Origin: Microbulbifer sp. TB1203
Lineage (GTDB): Bacteria; Pseudomonadota; Gammaproteobacteria; Pseudomonadales; Cellvibrionaceae
Length of the DNA stretch: 64,000 bases
Direction of reading: 5' to 3'
Assembly: GCF_030997045.1 (NCBI RefSeq)
Contig: NZ_CP116899.1
Span: forward strand, 2,615,501 to 2,679,500
Position numbers and translations under genes: made by a program. Shown here piece after piece: positions 37,723 to 46,594 of this stretch (its first letter is position 1; every line of letters starts with the position of its first letter). The notes under the pieces are model-generated. The model had not been told where the DNA came from. It searched no databases and was given only the letters and a program-made list of their open reading frames with translations.

Positions 37723-39159
37723 ATGACTCTTTCCCGCCGGCACTTCCTGCGCAACGCGGGCGCCGCCGCACTGGCCTTCGGCGGCCTCTCCAGTTTTTCC
37801 GCCCTTGCCCAGGTGTACGCGGTGGACCCAAAGCGTGGCGTGGACCGTTTCGGACAGCTCTACCGGGACCCGGACGGCATCCTCAATCTGCCGCAGGGGT
37901 TCAGTTACAAAATTATTTCCCGCAGCGGCGATATGATGTCCGACGGGCTCACCACCCCCAGCGCCCCGGACGGCATGGCCGCCTTCCCGGTGCCCGGAAA
38001 AAAAGACCAGTGCCTGCTGGTGCGCAACCACGAACTGGACTCCGTGGGTGAGGAAATCGGCCCTTTTCAAACCAATTCATCCCGGGCAAAAACCGCCGGC
38101 AAAAAAGCCTACGATTTTTATGGGGACCTGCCGGTCAACGGCGGCACCAGTACCCTGCTCTACAGCCACAAAACCGGCCGCGTGGAGCGCTCCCATTTAA
38201 GCCTGCTGGGAACCACCCGCAACTGCGCCGGCGGCGCCACCCCCTGGGGCTCCTGGCTCAGCTGCGAAGAGAGCCTGGCCGGCCCCGGGGAGGGATTCGG
38301 CCGCGAACACGGCTATATTTTCGAAGTGCCCGCAATCGCCGAAGGATTGGTGGAGCCGGTGCCACTGAAGGAAATGGGCCGCTTCGTGCACGAGGCGGCC
38401 GCGGTGGACAGCAGCAACGACATCGTCTACCTCACCGAGGATTTCGATCACGCGCTTTTCTATCGCTTTCTCCCCGCCCAGCCGGGTGAATTGGTAAAGG
38501 GCGGCAAATTGCAGGCTCTGGTGATCCGCGACTGGCCGCGGGCGCTCACCCGCAACTGGACCGAGGACGCGGACAACCCCGACGCCCGCACAGTGGAAAT
38601 CGGCCAGCGTTTCAGCTGCGAGTGGATGGACCTGGAGGATGTCACTTCCCCGGATGGCGACCTGAGCCTGCGCGGCGCGGCAAAGGGCGCGGCGCGCTTC
38701 TGTCGCTGCGAGGGCGTGGCTTTCGCCACGCGTGCGGACGGCGGCCGGGAGATTTTCTTCGCCGCCACCGGCGGCGGCCCCAAGCATATCGGGCAAATAT
38801 GGCGCTACCGCCCCGGCAGCCACGAGGGCAGCGGCAACGAAACCCCGGGAGAACTGGAACTGGTCTACGAGACCCGCGATCGGGCGCTGATGGAATCCTG
38901 CGACAACCTGGCCATAGCGCCCTGGGGCGACCTGATTATCTGCGAGGACAGCTATTCCGACAGCCCGGACATGGTCAACTATATCCGCGGACTGACGCCG
39001 CAGGGAAAACTCTACACCCTGGCCATGAACGCCCACCCGGACAAGGGAGAATTCTGCGGCGCCTGCTTCTCGCCGGATGGCTCCACCCTGTTCGTGAATA
39101 TCCAAAGGCCCGGCATGACGCTGGCGATTACCGGGCCATGGGGAAATTTACGCGCATAA
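37723..39159 (+). CDS. Tat-exported PhoX-type (DUF839) protein
   Basis: A 478-residue protein. It opens with a twin-arginine signal (MTLSRRHFLRNAGAAALAFG, cleavage near SALAQ), so it is exported folded. The body belongs to the PhoX/DUF839 family of calcium-iron alkaline phosphatases: LPQGFSYKIISRSGD, LLVRNHELDS, TPWGSWLSCEES, YLTEDF and ISWGDLIICEDS-like APWGDLIICEDSYSD near the end. It is shorter than classical PhoX, so the activity should be treated as probable phosphatase only. Start ATG 37723 follows GGGAGAAC. It sits between a TonB receptor and a secreted phosphodiesterase, consistent with release of phosphate from organic esters. Confidence 0.82.
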   Translation: MTLSRRHFLRNAGAAALAFGGLSSFSALAQVYAVDPKRGVDRFGQLYRDPDGILNLPQGFSYKIISRSGDMMSDGLTTPSAPDGMAAFPVPGKKDQCLLVRNHELDSVGEEIGPFQTNSSRAKTAGKKAYDFYGDLPVNGGTSTLLYSHKTGRVERSHLSLLGTTRNCAGGATPWGSWLSCEESLAGPGEGFGREHGYIFEVPAIAEGLVEPVPLKEMGRFVHEAAAVDSSNDIVYLTEDFDHALFYRFLPAQPGELVKGGKLQALVIRDWPRALTRNWTEDADNPDARTVEIGQRFSCEWMDLEDVTSPDGDLSLRGAAKGAARFCRCEGVAFATRADGGREIFFAATGGGPKHIGQIWRYRPGSHEGSGNETPGELELVYETRDRALMESCDNLAIAPWGDLIICEDSYSDSPDMVNYIRGLTPQGKLYTLAMNAHPDKGEFCGACFSPDGSTLFVNIQRPGMTLAITGPWGNLRA

Positions 39160-39177
39160 GCAGCGAAAAGCCCCCCT

Positions 39178-39250
39178 GTAGGAGCGGCCGTTGGCCGCGA
39201 TCGGCCTGTGATATTAACCACCGCCGATCGCGGCCAACGGCCGCTCCTAC
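39178..39250. repeat. GTAGGAGCGGCCGTTGGCCGCGATC palindromic repeat
   Basis: Arms 39178-39203 and 39225-39250 are almost perfect complements. Compared with the other copies the central CCATGG of each arm is changed to CGTTGG with the matching change CCAACG in the other arm. Such compensatory change indicates that pairing is maintained by selection or that whole palindromes are copied. Confidence 0.8.
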
Positions 39251-39393
39251 GGGATGGGAAAACAGAAATTTTTTCAGTCACCCAATTGCCAAAATAAATT
39301 CATCGGCGCAGCTGTCCCCCCGGCGCCACCTGAAGTCTCTTCCGTATACCTGCAATTCGCAGGCACCACATGCTCATGCAAAGGAGAAAAACC

Positions 39394-40692
39394 GTGAAAA
39401 GAACCTGGGGAATATTCGCCGCGCTGGCACTCAGCAGCCAGGCACTGGCAGACGGGCAGCTCAGCGTACTGACCTACAATGTGGCAGGCCTGCCGGATGC
39501 CTTCAGCTCCGGCAGCCCGGCCACCAACACTGTAAAAATCAGCCCGCTGCTCAACGATTACGATATCGTGCTGGTGCAGGAGGACTTCAGCTACCACAGT
39601 GACCTGGTGAGCCAGGTGCAACACACTTACCAATCGCCCCACTCCGGCGATATTGCCTTCGGCGACGGCATGAACCGCTTCGCATTTGCCGGGGTCACCG
39701 ACTTCAGCCGCACAAAATGGAACGACTGCTACGGCGTCTTCGACAGTGGCAGCGACTGCCTCACCCCCAAGGGATTCTCTTTTTCCCGTATGTTCCTTAA
39801 CGGCGGCGCCATCGTGGACGTGTACAACCTCCACGCCGATGCCAACACCGACGACAACTCCAACAGCGCCCGCGCCAGCAACCTGTTGCAGCTGCTGGAG
39901 GCCGTCCAAACCCGTTCCCGGGGCCACGCGGTCATCGTCGCCGGCGACACCAACTCCCGCTATACGCGCGCGCCGGACAAGCTGCACGAATTTATCGCCG
40001 CCGGTTTCACCGATGTGTGGGTGGAGCAGTCCCGCGGCGGTATCTATCCGCAGAATGGCGACCCGGCACTGCTGGACTGCGCGGACAAGAACAGCGGCAA
40101 TTGTGAGCGGGTGGATAAAATTCTCTACCGCAGCGGTCCGGCGGTGACCCTGTCCCTCAGCGATGCCCATGTGCCCTCACACTTTGTCGACGAAGCGGGC
40201 GAGGAACTCTCCGACCACGATCCGGTGGCCGCCCATTTCAATTATTCGGTCGCGGAAGGTTTCCACCTGACCGGCACTCTCGGCGGTCCCCACGGGAATT
40301 TCTTCAATGACCTGGCAATCCTCAGCGACAGCGGCTACCCGGCGCCCACCGCTATAGGTCTGCGCGCGGGACGCCGCGTGGACCGGCTGGCATTCAGTTA
40401 CGCCGACGGGCAACAGCTGGGCCATGGCGGCTCTGGCGGCACCCCGCAAACACTGACGCTGGCGCAGGGTGAATACCTGGACACCGTCACTGCTTGCCAG
40501 GAAAAATACAACGGTCATACGCGTATTTTCTATCTGGCGCTGGAGACCAATCTGGGTAACAGCATTTCCGGCGGCAGCTACAAAGGCTATTGCGAGACTT
40601 TCACCGCCCCCGGGGGCAAGGGCTTTGTCGGCGCCTACGGCCGTTCCGGGAACGAGTTGGACAAGGTCGGTTTTATCGCGAGGGATTTTTAA
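39394..40692 (+). CDS. Secreted DNase I-fold phosphodiesterase with jacalin-like C-terminal domain
   Basis: A 432-residue protein with a signal peptide (to about SSQALAD). Residues ~22-275 form an endonuclease/exonuclease/phosphatase domain like bacterial sphingomyelinases: LTYNVAGLPDAF, LVQEDFSYHSD, VIVAGDTNSRYTR and the C-terminal catalytic SDHDPVAAHF. Residues ~285-432 look like a jacalin-type beta-prism lectin domain (GTLGGPHGNFFNDL, HGGSGGTPQTLTL, KGFVGAYGRSGNELDKVGFI). I start it at GTG 39394 behind AAGGAG (39381-39386). It could cleave phospholipids, nucleic acids or other phosphodiesters while the lectin domain holds it on glycans. It follows the PhoX-type gene. Confidence 0.82.
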   Translation: MKRTWGIFAALALSSQALADGQLSVLTYNVAGLPDAFSSGSPATNTVKISPLLNDYDIVLVQEDFSYHSDLVSQVQHTYQSPHSGDIAFGDGMNRFAFAGVTDFSRTKWNDCYGVFDSGSDCLTPKGFSFSRMFLNGGAIVDVYNLHADANTDDNSNSARASNLLQLLEAVQTRSRGHAVIVAGDTNSRYTRAPDKLHEFIAAGFTDVWVEQSRGGIYPQNGDPALLDCADKNSGNCERVDKILYRSGPAVTLSLSDAHVPSHFVDEAGEELSDHDPVAAHFNYSVAEGFHLTGTLGGPHGNFFNDLAILSDSGYPAPTAIGLRAGRRVDRLAFSYADGQQLGHGGSGGTPQTLTLAQGEYLDTVTACQEKYNGHTRIFYLALETNLGNSISGGSYKGYCETFTAPGGKGFVGAYGRSGNELDKVGFIARDF

Positions 40693-40703
40693 TCCGGATG
40701 ATT

Positions 40704-40733
40704 GATGGGCACGCTGCGCTTTGCCCATCCTAC
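40704..40733. repeat. Single arm of the GATGGGCAAAGCG repeat
   Basis: GATGGGCACGCTGCGCTTTG followed by CCCATCCTAC is one arm of the palindrome seen in full at 21733-21803. It is the first of three different repeat families packed into the 180-base gap between two convergent genes. Confidence 0.75.
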
Positions 40734-40745
40734 GAAACTTCACCT

Positions 40746-40812
40746 GTAGGAGCCTGCTTGCAGGCGAACCGCTACGAAGCACTGATCTTTTCGCCTGCAA
40801 GCAGGCTCCTAC
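40746..40812. repeat. GTAGGAGCCTGCTTGCAGGCGAA palindromic repeat
   Basis: Arms 40746-40768 and 40790-40812 are perfect complements around about 21 bases. It is the second copy of the family at 21651-21720 and could terminate both convergent transcripts. Confidence 0.8.
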
Positions 40813-40822
40813 AAAGCACCCT

Positions 40823-40846
40823 GTAGGGTGCGCCGCGCGCACCGAG
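40823..40846. repeat. Half copy of the GTAGGGTGCGCC repeat
   Basis: GTAGGGTGCGCCGCGCGCAC is self-complementary within the arm and starts with GTAG. It lies 27 bases from the stop of the minus-strand receptor gene. Related copies are at 119-140 and 51407-51478. Confidence 0.65.
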
Positions 40847-40872
40847 TTGCTCTCGGAAATGCAAGGCTAGAA

Positions 40873-43707
40873 TTAAAAACTGGCCTTGACTCCAGCGATC
40901 AGAGTGCGCCCGTAATAGCTGTAACCGGCAAACTCCCCACCGGCCACGGACTCCCGCTCCGCCGCGCCGGTGAGGTTAATCCCCTCGGCGAAAAATCGGA
41001 TTTTTTCACCGAGACCGATGGACAACTGGGCATCGAGGGTACCGTAGGGCTCGCTGTTCTGCGACGCCTGGTTGTAGCTGCCCACCTGCTTCAACACCCG
41101 GTCGCGCCAGTTGTAGTGCAGGCGGACACCAAAAGCGGGAGTTTCGTAAAAAACTCCCAGGTTGAGAGTTCTCGGGGCCACGTCCGCCAGTTCGTCCTTT
41201 ACCGTGTCGTCGGCTTCCCGGTATTCGGCCCGCGAATCCGTCAGCGCAAAGTTGGCCTGGATTCCCAGCCCGTCCCAGGGCGCCGGCAGCTGTTCAAACA
41301 GTTGCTGGTAGTCCAGCTCCAGCCCGCTTACCCGGGCGCTGCCGCCATTGCTCCTGGTGGTTAATTCGTAGTCCTCGCCGCCGATGGAAACAACCGAAGT
41401 ATCCGTGTGGATAAAGCCTTCCAGCTCGGTGTGGAAGAACCCCAGGCTCAGCAGGCTGTGGGGGGTAAAATACCATTCAAAGGCGGCGTCGTACTGCCGC
41501 CCGGTCACCGCCCGCAACGCAGGGTTTCCACCCACCGCCGTGAGTTCGTCGCCGGAGTTCAGGGTCAGCCGGGGGGCGAGGTCCTGCAAATCCGGACGAT
41601 TGATCACCCGCGCCGCCGACAGTCGCCAGATGCGCGCGCTGTCCAGCTCGAAAGCGAGATTCACAGATGGCAACAGAATTCCGCTGCCGCGGTCAAAACG
41701 CACCGGATCCACATCGCCGCCGGGACCCGGCCAGTGGCCCAGCGCGCGCCGGGCGCTGCGGACATACCTCAGCCCCAGGTTGCCCCGCCAGGGCTGGGTG
41801 TCGAAATTGGCCTGAAGGTAGACCGCGCGGCTTCTCTCCGCCACCTCATAGGAATTGAGCTGGTCATCCGCAGTGGGGCCGGCAGCTGTCAGGGCACTGG
41901 TGTCCACCGACCGCCAGAAGCGCGCCTCGTCGGGCACCAGCCACTGCCGGGGCAGGCCGCCATTGCTGCTCTCCAGAAAATCCCCTACCGGCAACGGCTG
42001 ATAATAGGCTGCAGAAAAAAACTCGCCGGCAATTCCCCCGGTGACAATCGCATCCCGACGCCGGTAGTCCCGCGCACGGCTGCGCCATTGAATACCCCCC
42101 TCGATGCTCTCGAAAAAATCCCCCGTAAAATTACGCACCGCGCTGAGATCGACGGTCGCGCTGTCATCACCGGCGTTGATCCGCCGCCACTCCAGCCGCC
42201 GCCCGGGAAAGGCATCCGGATCTGTCAGCGACAGGTTCCGGTACTCGATACGGGGCAGCGCCGAGCCGACGCTCCGGGGATACCAGAAACTGAAGGCCAC
42301 ATCTTCTTCCCGACGCAGGCGGGTGCGTATTATAGGATCGCTGTTGTAACTGCGGGCGCGGGAGAAGGCTCCACCAGCGCGGTAGTGCCAGCCGTTCCGA
42401 TCCTGTTCGAAATTGAAATCCAGCGCCTGCAGCCGGTCGGCGAGACCGGCGGACTCGCGGCTTATCTGCACCGAACCGCGTTCGGTCTCGCCGCCGATCA
42501 GGGCGCCGTCACGCCAGCGCAAACTATCCGCTTCGAGAAATTCCGGGGCGTAGTCGGCGCTGTAGCTGAATTCCCGGTAGGCAGTATCCCGGCGCAGGTC
42601 CAGCAGGTTGATATCCAACTGCGTTGCCCCTCGGGACCGCCATTGCACGGCAGCGGTAAGCCCCAGACGCTCGCTCTCCTCCAGCTCCAGGGTGGGGCGC
42701 ACGCCTCCCGGTGAAATGGCTCCGCCCTCCAATTCGGTCCAGCGAAAATTGAGCGCGCGGTCCTGGCGTAGGCTGCGCTCTGTATAGGCGGCACCCAGCA
42801 ACAGCCCCAGACTCCCATCGGTATTCACCCAGGAGCCCAGTGCCGAAAAACGCGGATCGCTCTCGGCGGACAACGGCGAATAACTGGCGGCCGCGCTGCC
42901 GCGGAGCATGGTGCAGCCCCCATCTAATGAACTGTCCAGGGGCCTGAAGGTGTTCAGATTGACACTGCCACCGATGGCCCCCGCGGTGTCGGCGGCGGTG
43001 GTGGATTTCCGTACCTCGACGCCCGCCACCAGCTCTGAGGGCAAAATACTGTAATGAAAACGCCGCCCGTACTGCTCGGAAGTGCGCACATTTTCATTGC
43101 TGGCCAGCGGCCGGCCGTTGAGCGTCAGTTCGTTGAACTGGGTGGGCAGGCCGCGCAGGCTGACAAACAATGCCTCGCCGCGGTCGCGCACCACGGAGAC
43201 ACCTGCGCTGTAGTTGATCGCCTCGGCGACATTCAGTGCCGGGAACCGGCCCATATCCTCCGCGAGGACAACATCCAGGCGCCGGTTTGCCGCGCGCTTC
43301 CGCCCGGCAGCCACGCCCAGGGCACTCCGATAATTCCCGGTTACCTGGATTTCCTCGATGCTGTCGGAAAAGCTGACCTTCGGCTCTGAGGCGGAAGGTT
43401 GCACCCGCGGCGCAACCAGCCAGCTCTGCCCGAGTTGCTCGGCGGCGAGCGGCGTGCCCGCCAGCAGCAACCGCAATGCCTCTCCATCGGTGAATTCCCC
43501 ATCCAGCGCCGGCGCGCGCATTCCCCTCACCTGCCGCGGATCAAACACTACGGCCTGCGCGACGATTCGCGAATATTCCGCCAGGGACTCCGCCAGCGGC
43601 CGGGCCGGCAGGGAAAAATAGCGACTAACCTCGGCGCCCGCAGCCGCCGGCAATTGCAGGAAAATGCACAGGATTATTCGAATGGCCAGAGTGCGCGGAT
43701 ATCCCAT
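40873..43707 (-). CDS. TonB-dependent receptor with N-terminal signalling (STN) domain
   Basis: A 944-residue FecA-type transducer. After a signal peptide (about 1-25, ending AAAGA) comes a secretin/TonB short N-terminal domain (about 28-98, FSLPARPLAESLAEYSRIV and LLLAGTPLAAEQLGQSWLV), a TonB-box-like EEIQVTGNYRS, plug and barrel ending RTLIAGVKASF. It closely resembles the receptor at 34951-37578 but adds the signalling domain. Its gene lies 19 bases after fecR-like and downstream of an ECF sigma gene, the classic order for cell-surface signalling. GGGGAGG precedes ATG 43707. Confidence 0.93.
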   Translation of the reverse strand: MGYPRTLAIRIILCIFLQLPAAAGAEVSRYFSLPARPLAESLAEYSRIVAQAVVFDPRQVRGMRAPALDGEFTDGEALRLLLAGTPLAAEQLGQSWLVAPRVQPSASEPKVSFSDSIEEIQVTGNYRSALGVAAGRKRAANRRLDVVLAEDMGRFPALNVAEAINYSAGVSVVRDRGEALFVSLRGLPTQFNELTLNGRPLASNENVRTSEQYGRRFHYSILPSELVAGVEVRKSTTAADTAGAIGGSVNLNTFRPLDSSLDGGCTMLRGSAAASYSPLSAESDPRFSALGSWVNTDGSLGLLLGAAYTERSLRQDRALNFRWTELEGGAISPGGVRPTLELEESERLGLTAAVQWRSRGATQLDINLLDLRRDTAYREFSYSADYAPEFLEADSLRWRDGALIGGETERGSVQISRESAGLADRLQALDFNFEQDRNGWHYRAGGAFSRARSYNSDPIIRTRLRREEDVAFSFWYPRSVGSALPRIEYRNLSLTDPDAFPGRRLEWRRINAGDDSATVDLSAVRNFTGDFFESIEGGIQWRSRARDYRRRDAIVTGGIAGEFFSAAYYQPLPVGDFLESSNGGLPRQWLVPDEARFWRSVDTSALTAAGPTADDQLNSYEVAERSRAVYLQANFDTQPWRGNLGLRYVRSARRALGHWPGPGGDVDPVRFDRGSGILLPSVNLAFELDSARIWRLSAARVINRPDLQDLAPRLTLNSGDELTAVGGNPALRAVTGRQYDAAFEWYFTPHSLLSLGFFHTELEGFIHTDTSVVSIGGEDYELTTRSNGGSARVSGLELDYQQLFEQLPAPWDGLGIQANFALTDSRAEYREADDTVKDELADVAPRTLNLGVFYETPAFGVRLHYNWRDRVLKQVGSYNQASQNSEPYGTLDAQLSIGLGEKIRFFAEGINLTGAAERESVAGGEFAGYSYYGRTLIAGVKASF

Positions 43708-43726
43708 GGCCTCCCCTGCCCCCGGC

Positions 43727-44689
43727 TTATTCCGGCGAATACCGCACCAGAATCCGGCCGTCCCGCCGCTCCACCTCCAGTGGATAAAGGCGGCTGAGCA
43801 GAGCCAGGTTGGCTTCCGTGTCCTTCAGGCGAAAACGCCCGGCAACCCGCAGCCCGGCCAGCCGGGTGTCCGCCAACTCAATCGGCTCCGGGCTGTGTCG
43901 GGCGAACCGCTCCAGCAGATAGGCGAGGGATTCGTCGCGGATCTCAATCCAGCCGGAGCGCCAGTCCACAACGCGTTTCAGGTCCACCGATTCGGCCGGA
44001 GAAATGCCCCGGCGGTCGATGCGCACGCGATTGCCGGCGCGCAACACCAGGGGCTCCGCCCCGGCGTTCGCGCGCACTTCGACGGCGCCCTCGTGGACGA
44101 TGACATCGGTGCCGGCGGAGGATTTTTCGATATTGAATTCGGTGCCCAGGGCCACCACGCTGGCGCTGCCGATACGCACCTCGAAGGGACGCCGTTTGTC
44201 GCCGGCGACGGCGAAGTAAGCCGCACCGCGCACCAGTTTCACCCGGCGCCGCCGCTCTTCCAGGCGCACCTCCAGCTCGCTCGCCGCGGCCATTTCCAGC
44301 ACCGAGCCGTCTTCGAGTTCGAACTGGCGCAGTTCCGCCACCGGTGTTTGCAAGTGCACAGGCGGCGCGACACCGCCCTCTCCCCCCTCGGGCTGCCAGA
44401 GCAGAACCGCCACCAGCAGGCAGGCGGCGGCCGCCAGGGCCCCACCCCAGTGGAGCGGGCGGCGCCTGCTCGCGGTTCCGGGCAATCCTGCCCTGCGCGC
44501 CGCTTCGGCGAGCGCCGGGTCGCACCAGGTCTGCAGCATCCGATCCATCGCTGCCGCGCGGCGCGCATCGCCGTTGAGCCAGTTTTCGAAACGGCGCGCA
44601 GTCACGGTATCAGGCTTTTCGCCGGACAGCCGCTCCAGCCACTCCGCCGCATCGGAGTAAATCATTTCCAGCTCCACCTGCCTGCCCAC
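43727..44689 (-). CDS. FecR-family anti-sigma factor
   Basis: A 320-residue inner-membrane regulator. The cytoplasmic N-terminus has the DUF4880-type pattern AAEWLERLSG ... RRFENWLNGDARRAAAMDRM. One membrane helix lies near residues 95-113 (GGALAAAACLLVAVLLW). The periplasmic part contains the FecR domain (VSRRLCTC is a shadow; the real frame reads FELEDGSVLEMAAASELEVR and VVALGTEFNI). GTG 44689 is chosen because GGAGG lies seven bases upstream, within the end of the sigma gene. It receives the signal from the STN receptor and controls the ECF factor. Confidence 0.9.
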   Translation of the reverse strand: MGRQVELEMIYSDAAEWLERLSGEKPDTVTARRFENWLNGDARRAAAMDRMLQTWCDPALAEAARRAGLPGTASRRRPLHWGGALAAAACLLVAVLLWQPEGGEGGVAPPVHLQTPVAELRQFELEDGSVLEMAAASELEVRLEERRRRVKLVRGAAYFAVAGDKRRPFEVRIGSASVVALGTEFNIEKSSAGTDVIVHEGAVEVRANAGAEPLVLRAGNRVRIDRRGISPAESVDLKRVVDWRSGWIEIRDESLAYLLERFARHSPEPIELADTRLAGLRVAGRFRLKDTEANLALLSRLYPLEVERRDGRILVRYSPE

Positions 44690-44691
44690 TG

Positions 44692-45183
44692 TCAGACCTC
44701 CCTGTCCAGCATGCGCTGCAGATCGCACAGGGCGCGGCTGATATGTTTCTTCACCGCTTCCTCACTGATCCCCAGTTCCCGGGCGATGGTCGCGCGGCTG
44801 TCACCGTGCAGTCGTCGGCGGACAAATACGGAGCGGCGCAGGGGCGGCATGGATTCCAGTGCACGGGTCAACAGCGCCACGCGCTGGGCGCGGCTGGCGC
44901 TCTCCTCCGGCGAGGGGCCGGGACAGGCCAGTTCACGCTCGTCGTCGTAGCTGGGCGCGGGGCGATTGATAATCAGATTGCGCGCCACCCGGATGGCGTA
45001 GGCCACCGGGTTGTGGATGGGCTGCTCGCGCGCCTGCTCCAGCACGCGGGCGATGGACTCCTGGTAAAAATCCGCCGCCTCGCTGGCATCCGCGGCGTGG
45101 CGGCTGAGATAGCGTTTGATGCGGGGACTGCCCTCGACCAGTTCCCGGCAGAGCGCCTCCTGTGGGACATTCAACTCAGGCAT
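44692..45183 (-). CDS. ECF-family RNA polymerase sigma factor (FecI-like)
   Basis: A 163-residue sigma-70 family member. Region 2 spans about residues 20-75 (FYQESIARVLEQAR, IRVARNLIINRPAP) and region 4 spans about 100-160 (ESMPPLRRSVFVRRRLHGDS, ISEEAVKKHISRALCDLQRM). I use ATG 45183; an in-frame GTG at 45210 is possible and neither has a strong ribosome site. It ends two bases before the fecR-type start. Together with the anti-sigma and the STN receptor it makes a three-part surface-signalling relay. Its targets probably include the receptor operon and perhaps the plus-strand locus nearby (inference). Confidence 0.9.
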   Translation of the reverse strand: MPELNVPQEALCRELVEGSPRIKRYLSRHAADASEAADFYQESIARVLEQAREQPIHNPVAYAIRVARNLIINRPAPSYDDERELACPGPSPEESASRAQRVALLTRALESMPPLRRSVFVRRRLHGDSRATIARELGISEEAVKKHISRALCDLQRMLDREV

Positions 45184-45265
45184 GCTCGAACTTCGCAGAG
45201 GTTCAGGCACCGGAGTTTAGCGCGGCAATGTTACAGTTTGGTGGAGAAGCAGTTCAGGCGAAGCC

Positions 45266-46225
45266 TCAGGCCGACACCCGCTGCTCCCCGCGCAGCTTGC
45301 TCACATCCGCCCGCGGCGGCGCGCCGAACATGCGGCTGTACTCGCGGCTGAAATGGGACGGGCTCTCGTAGCCCACCCGATAGCTGGCGGAGGCCGCCTC
45401 AAGCCCCTCGGCCAGCATCAGCCGGCGCGCTTCGTGCAGGCGCAGTTTTTTCTGGAACTGCAACGGCGACATGCGCGTGACCTGCTTGAAACTGTGGTAC
45501 AGGGACGACTCGCTCATATTGGCCTCCCCCGCCAGGTCGCGAATGCGCAGCGGCTCGGAGAAGCGGTCTTTGAGCAGGGCGATCACCCGCGAGATGCGGT
45601 TGGCCTGGCTGTCCGCCACGGCGAACTTGCGCATGCGCGCACCCATCTCGCCCATCAGCGCGCGGTAGAGGATTTCCCGGCGCGCCAGCGGCGCCAGTAT
45701 CGGCGCATCCGCGGGGGTCTCCAGCAACCCCACCAAACGGTTTACCGCCTCCAGCATGCCAAGATCCATTTGCGCGACGCACAGGCCGCAGGAGATTTCC
45801 GGGCAGGTGAACGCCGGGTCGAGTTCCGGGGCCTTGTCCCCCAGGTCCAGCACCAGGTCGGTCACCTCCTGCGGGTCCACCACCAACTTCACCGCCAGGT
45901 AGGGCTCCTCGGGGGAAGCCTCCACCACCTGCGCCACCACTGGCAGGTGCACCGAAGAGGCCAGGTAGCTCGGGGAGCCGTAGGAGATTTCCTTGTCGCC
46001 CAGTTGCAGGGTTTTGCTGCCCTGCACGATAAAGCCCAGGCAGGGTTCGTATACCGAAGAGGTACAACTGGTCGCGGTATCGGAGCGGATCAACCCCACT
46101 CCGTCCAGGGTCGAATACTGCATTCCCTGCTCCGGCGTCCACTGCTGTATTCTGTGCGCGAGCTTCCTGCGCACCGCCTCGATATCCGCTTCCCCCGCGC
46201 CGACTTGCCTGTGCTCCACAGCCAT
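45266..46225 (-). CDS. AraC-family regulator (AraC_N type) divergent from an RND pump
   Basis: A 319-residue regulator. The N-terminal AraC_N domain (about 40-200; YEPCLGFIVQGSKTLQLGDK) is the type found in YqhC-like aldehyde-responsive proteins. The C-terminal HTH (about 215-310) reads IRDLAGEANMSESSLYHSFK and YESPSHFSREYSRMF. Cysteines cluster at FTCPEISCGLC and could sense electrophiles. ATG 46225 follows GAGGAG. It is divergent from the RND adaptor, and two similar 24-base direct repeats lie in the gap. Confidence 0.9.
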   Translation of the reverse strand: MAVEHRQVGAGEADIEAVRRKLAHRIQQWTPEQGMQYSTLDGVGLIRSDTATSCTSSVYEPCLGFIVQGSKTLQLGDKEISYGSPSYLASSVHLPVVAQVVEASPEEPYLAVKLVVDPQEVTDLVLDLGDKAPELDPAFTCPEISCGLCVAQMDLGMLEAVNRLVGLLETPADAPILAPLARREILYRALMGEMGARMRKFAVADSQANRISRVIALLKDRFSEPLRIRDLAGEANMSESSLYHSFKQVTRMSPLQFQKKLRLHEARRLMLAEGLEAASASYRVGYESPSHFSREYSRMFGAPPRADVSKLRGEQRVSA

Positions 46226-46318
46226 AACCAACTCCTCACCGCCCGGTCATCACCGGGCATTTGCCAACCATACCGGCGGCCAGTATACGGAGTTTTGGGC
46301 AACCCTCTTAGACTTTTG

Positions 46319-46494
46319 CAGAATTAGGCAATTACCCTGCAGCAATGTGCAATCCATCTGTATCCCGCCAACTATTGGTGCGCTTGGGTTTCACGCGCAC
46401 AGCTTTGCAACAATTGCGCAACCAGGTGCCAGCCCAACTCAACCCGGCAAAGCCTCTCAATATCGCAAAACAGGATTAGGCAATCACCGCACAG
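46319..46494. promoter_or_regulatory. Direct repeats, candidate AraC operators, upstream of the RND pump
   Basis: CAGAATTAGGCAATTACCCT+GCAG at 46319-46342 and CAGGATTAGGCAATCACCGC+ACAG at 46471-46494 match at 19 of 24 positions, 152 bases apart. They share ATTAGGCAAT. The gap 46226-46594 otherwise holds no gene. Paired distant sites of the same orientation suit looping or dual-promoter control by the AraC-family regulator. Confidence 0.5.
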
Positions 46495-46594
46495 TAACCG
46501 GATACCGCCCCACCCCCCTTCACCGGTATGGTTACCGTCCATCAGGAGAGAAGCCCCTTTCCACTCTTCCGTAACCCAGGGAGTTAATTTTGTT

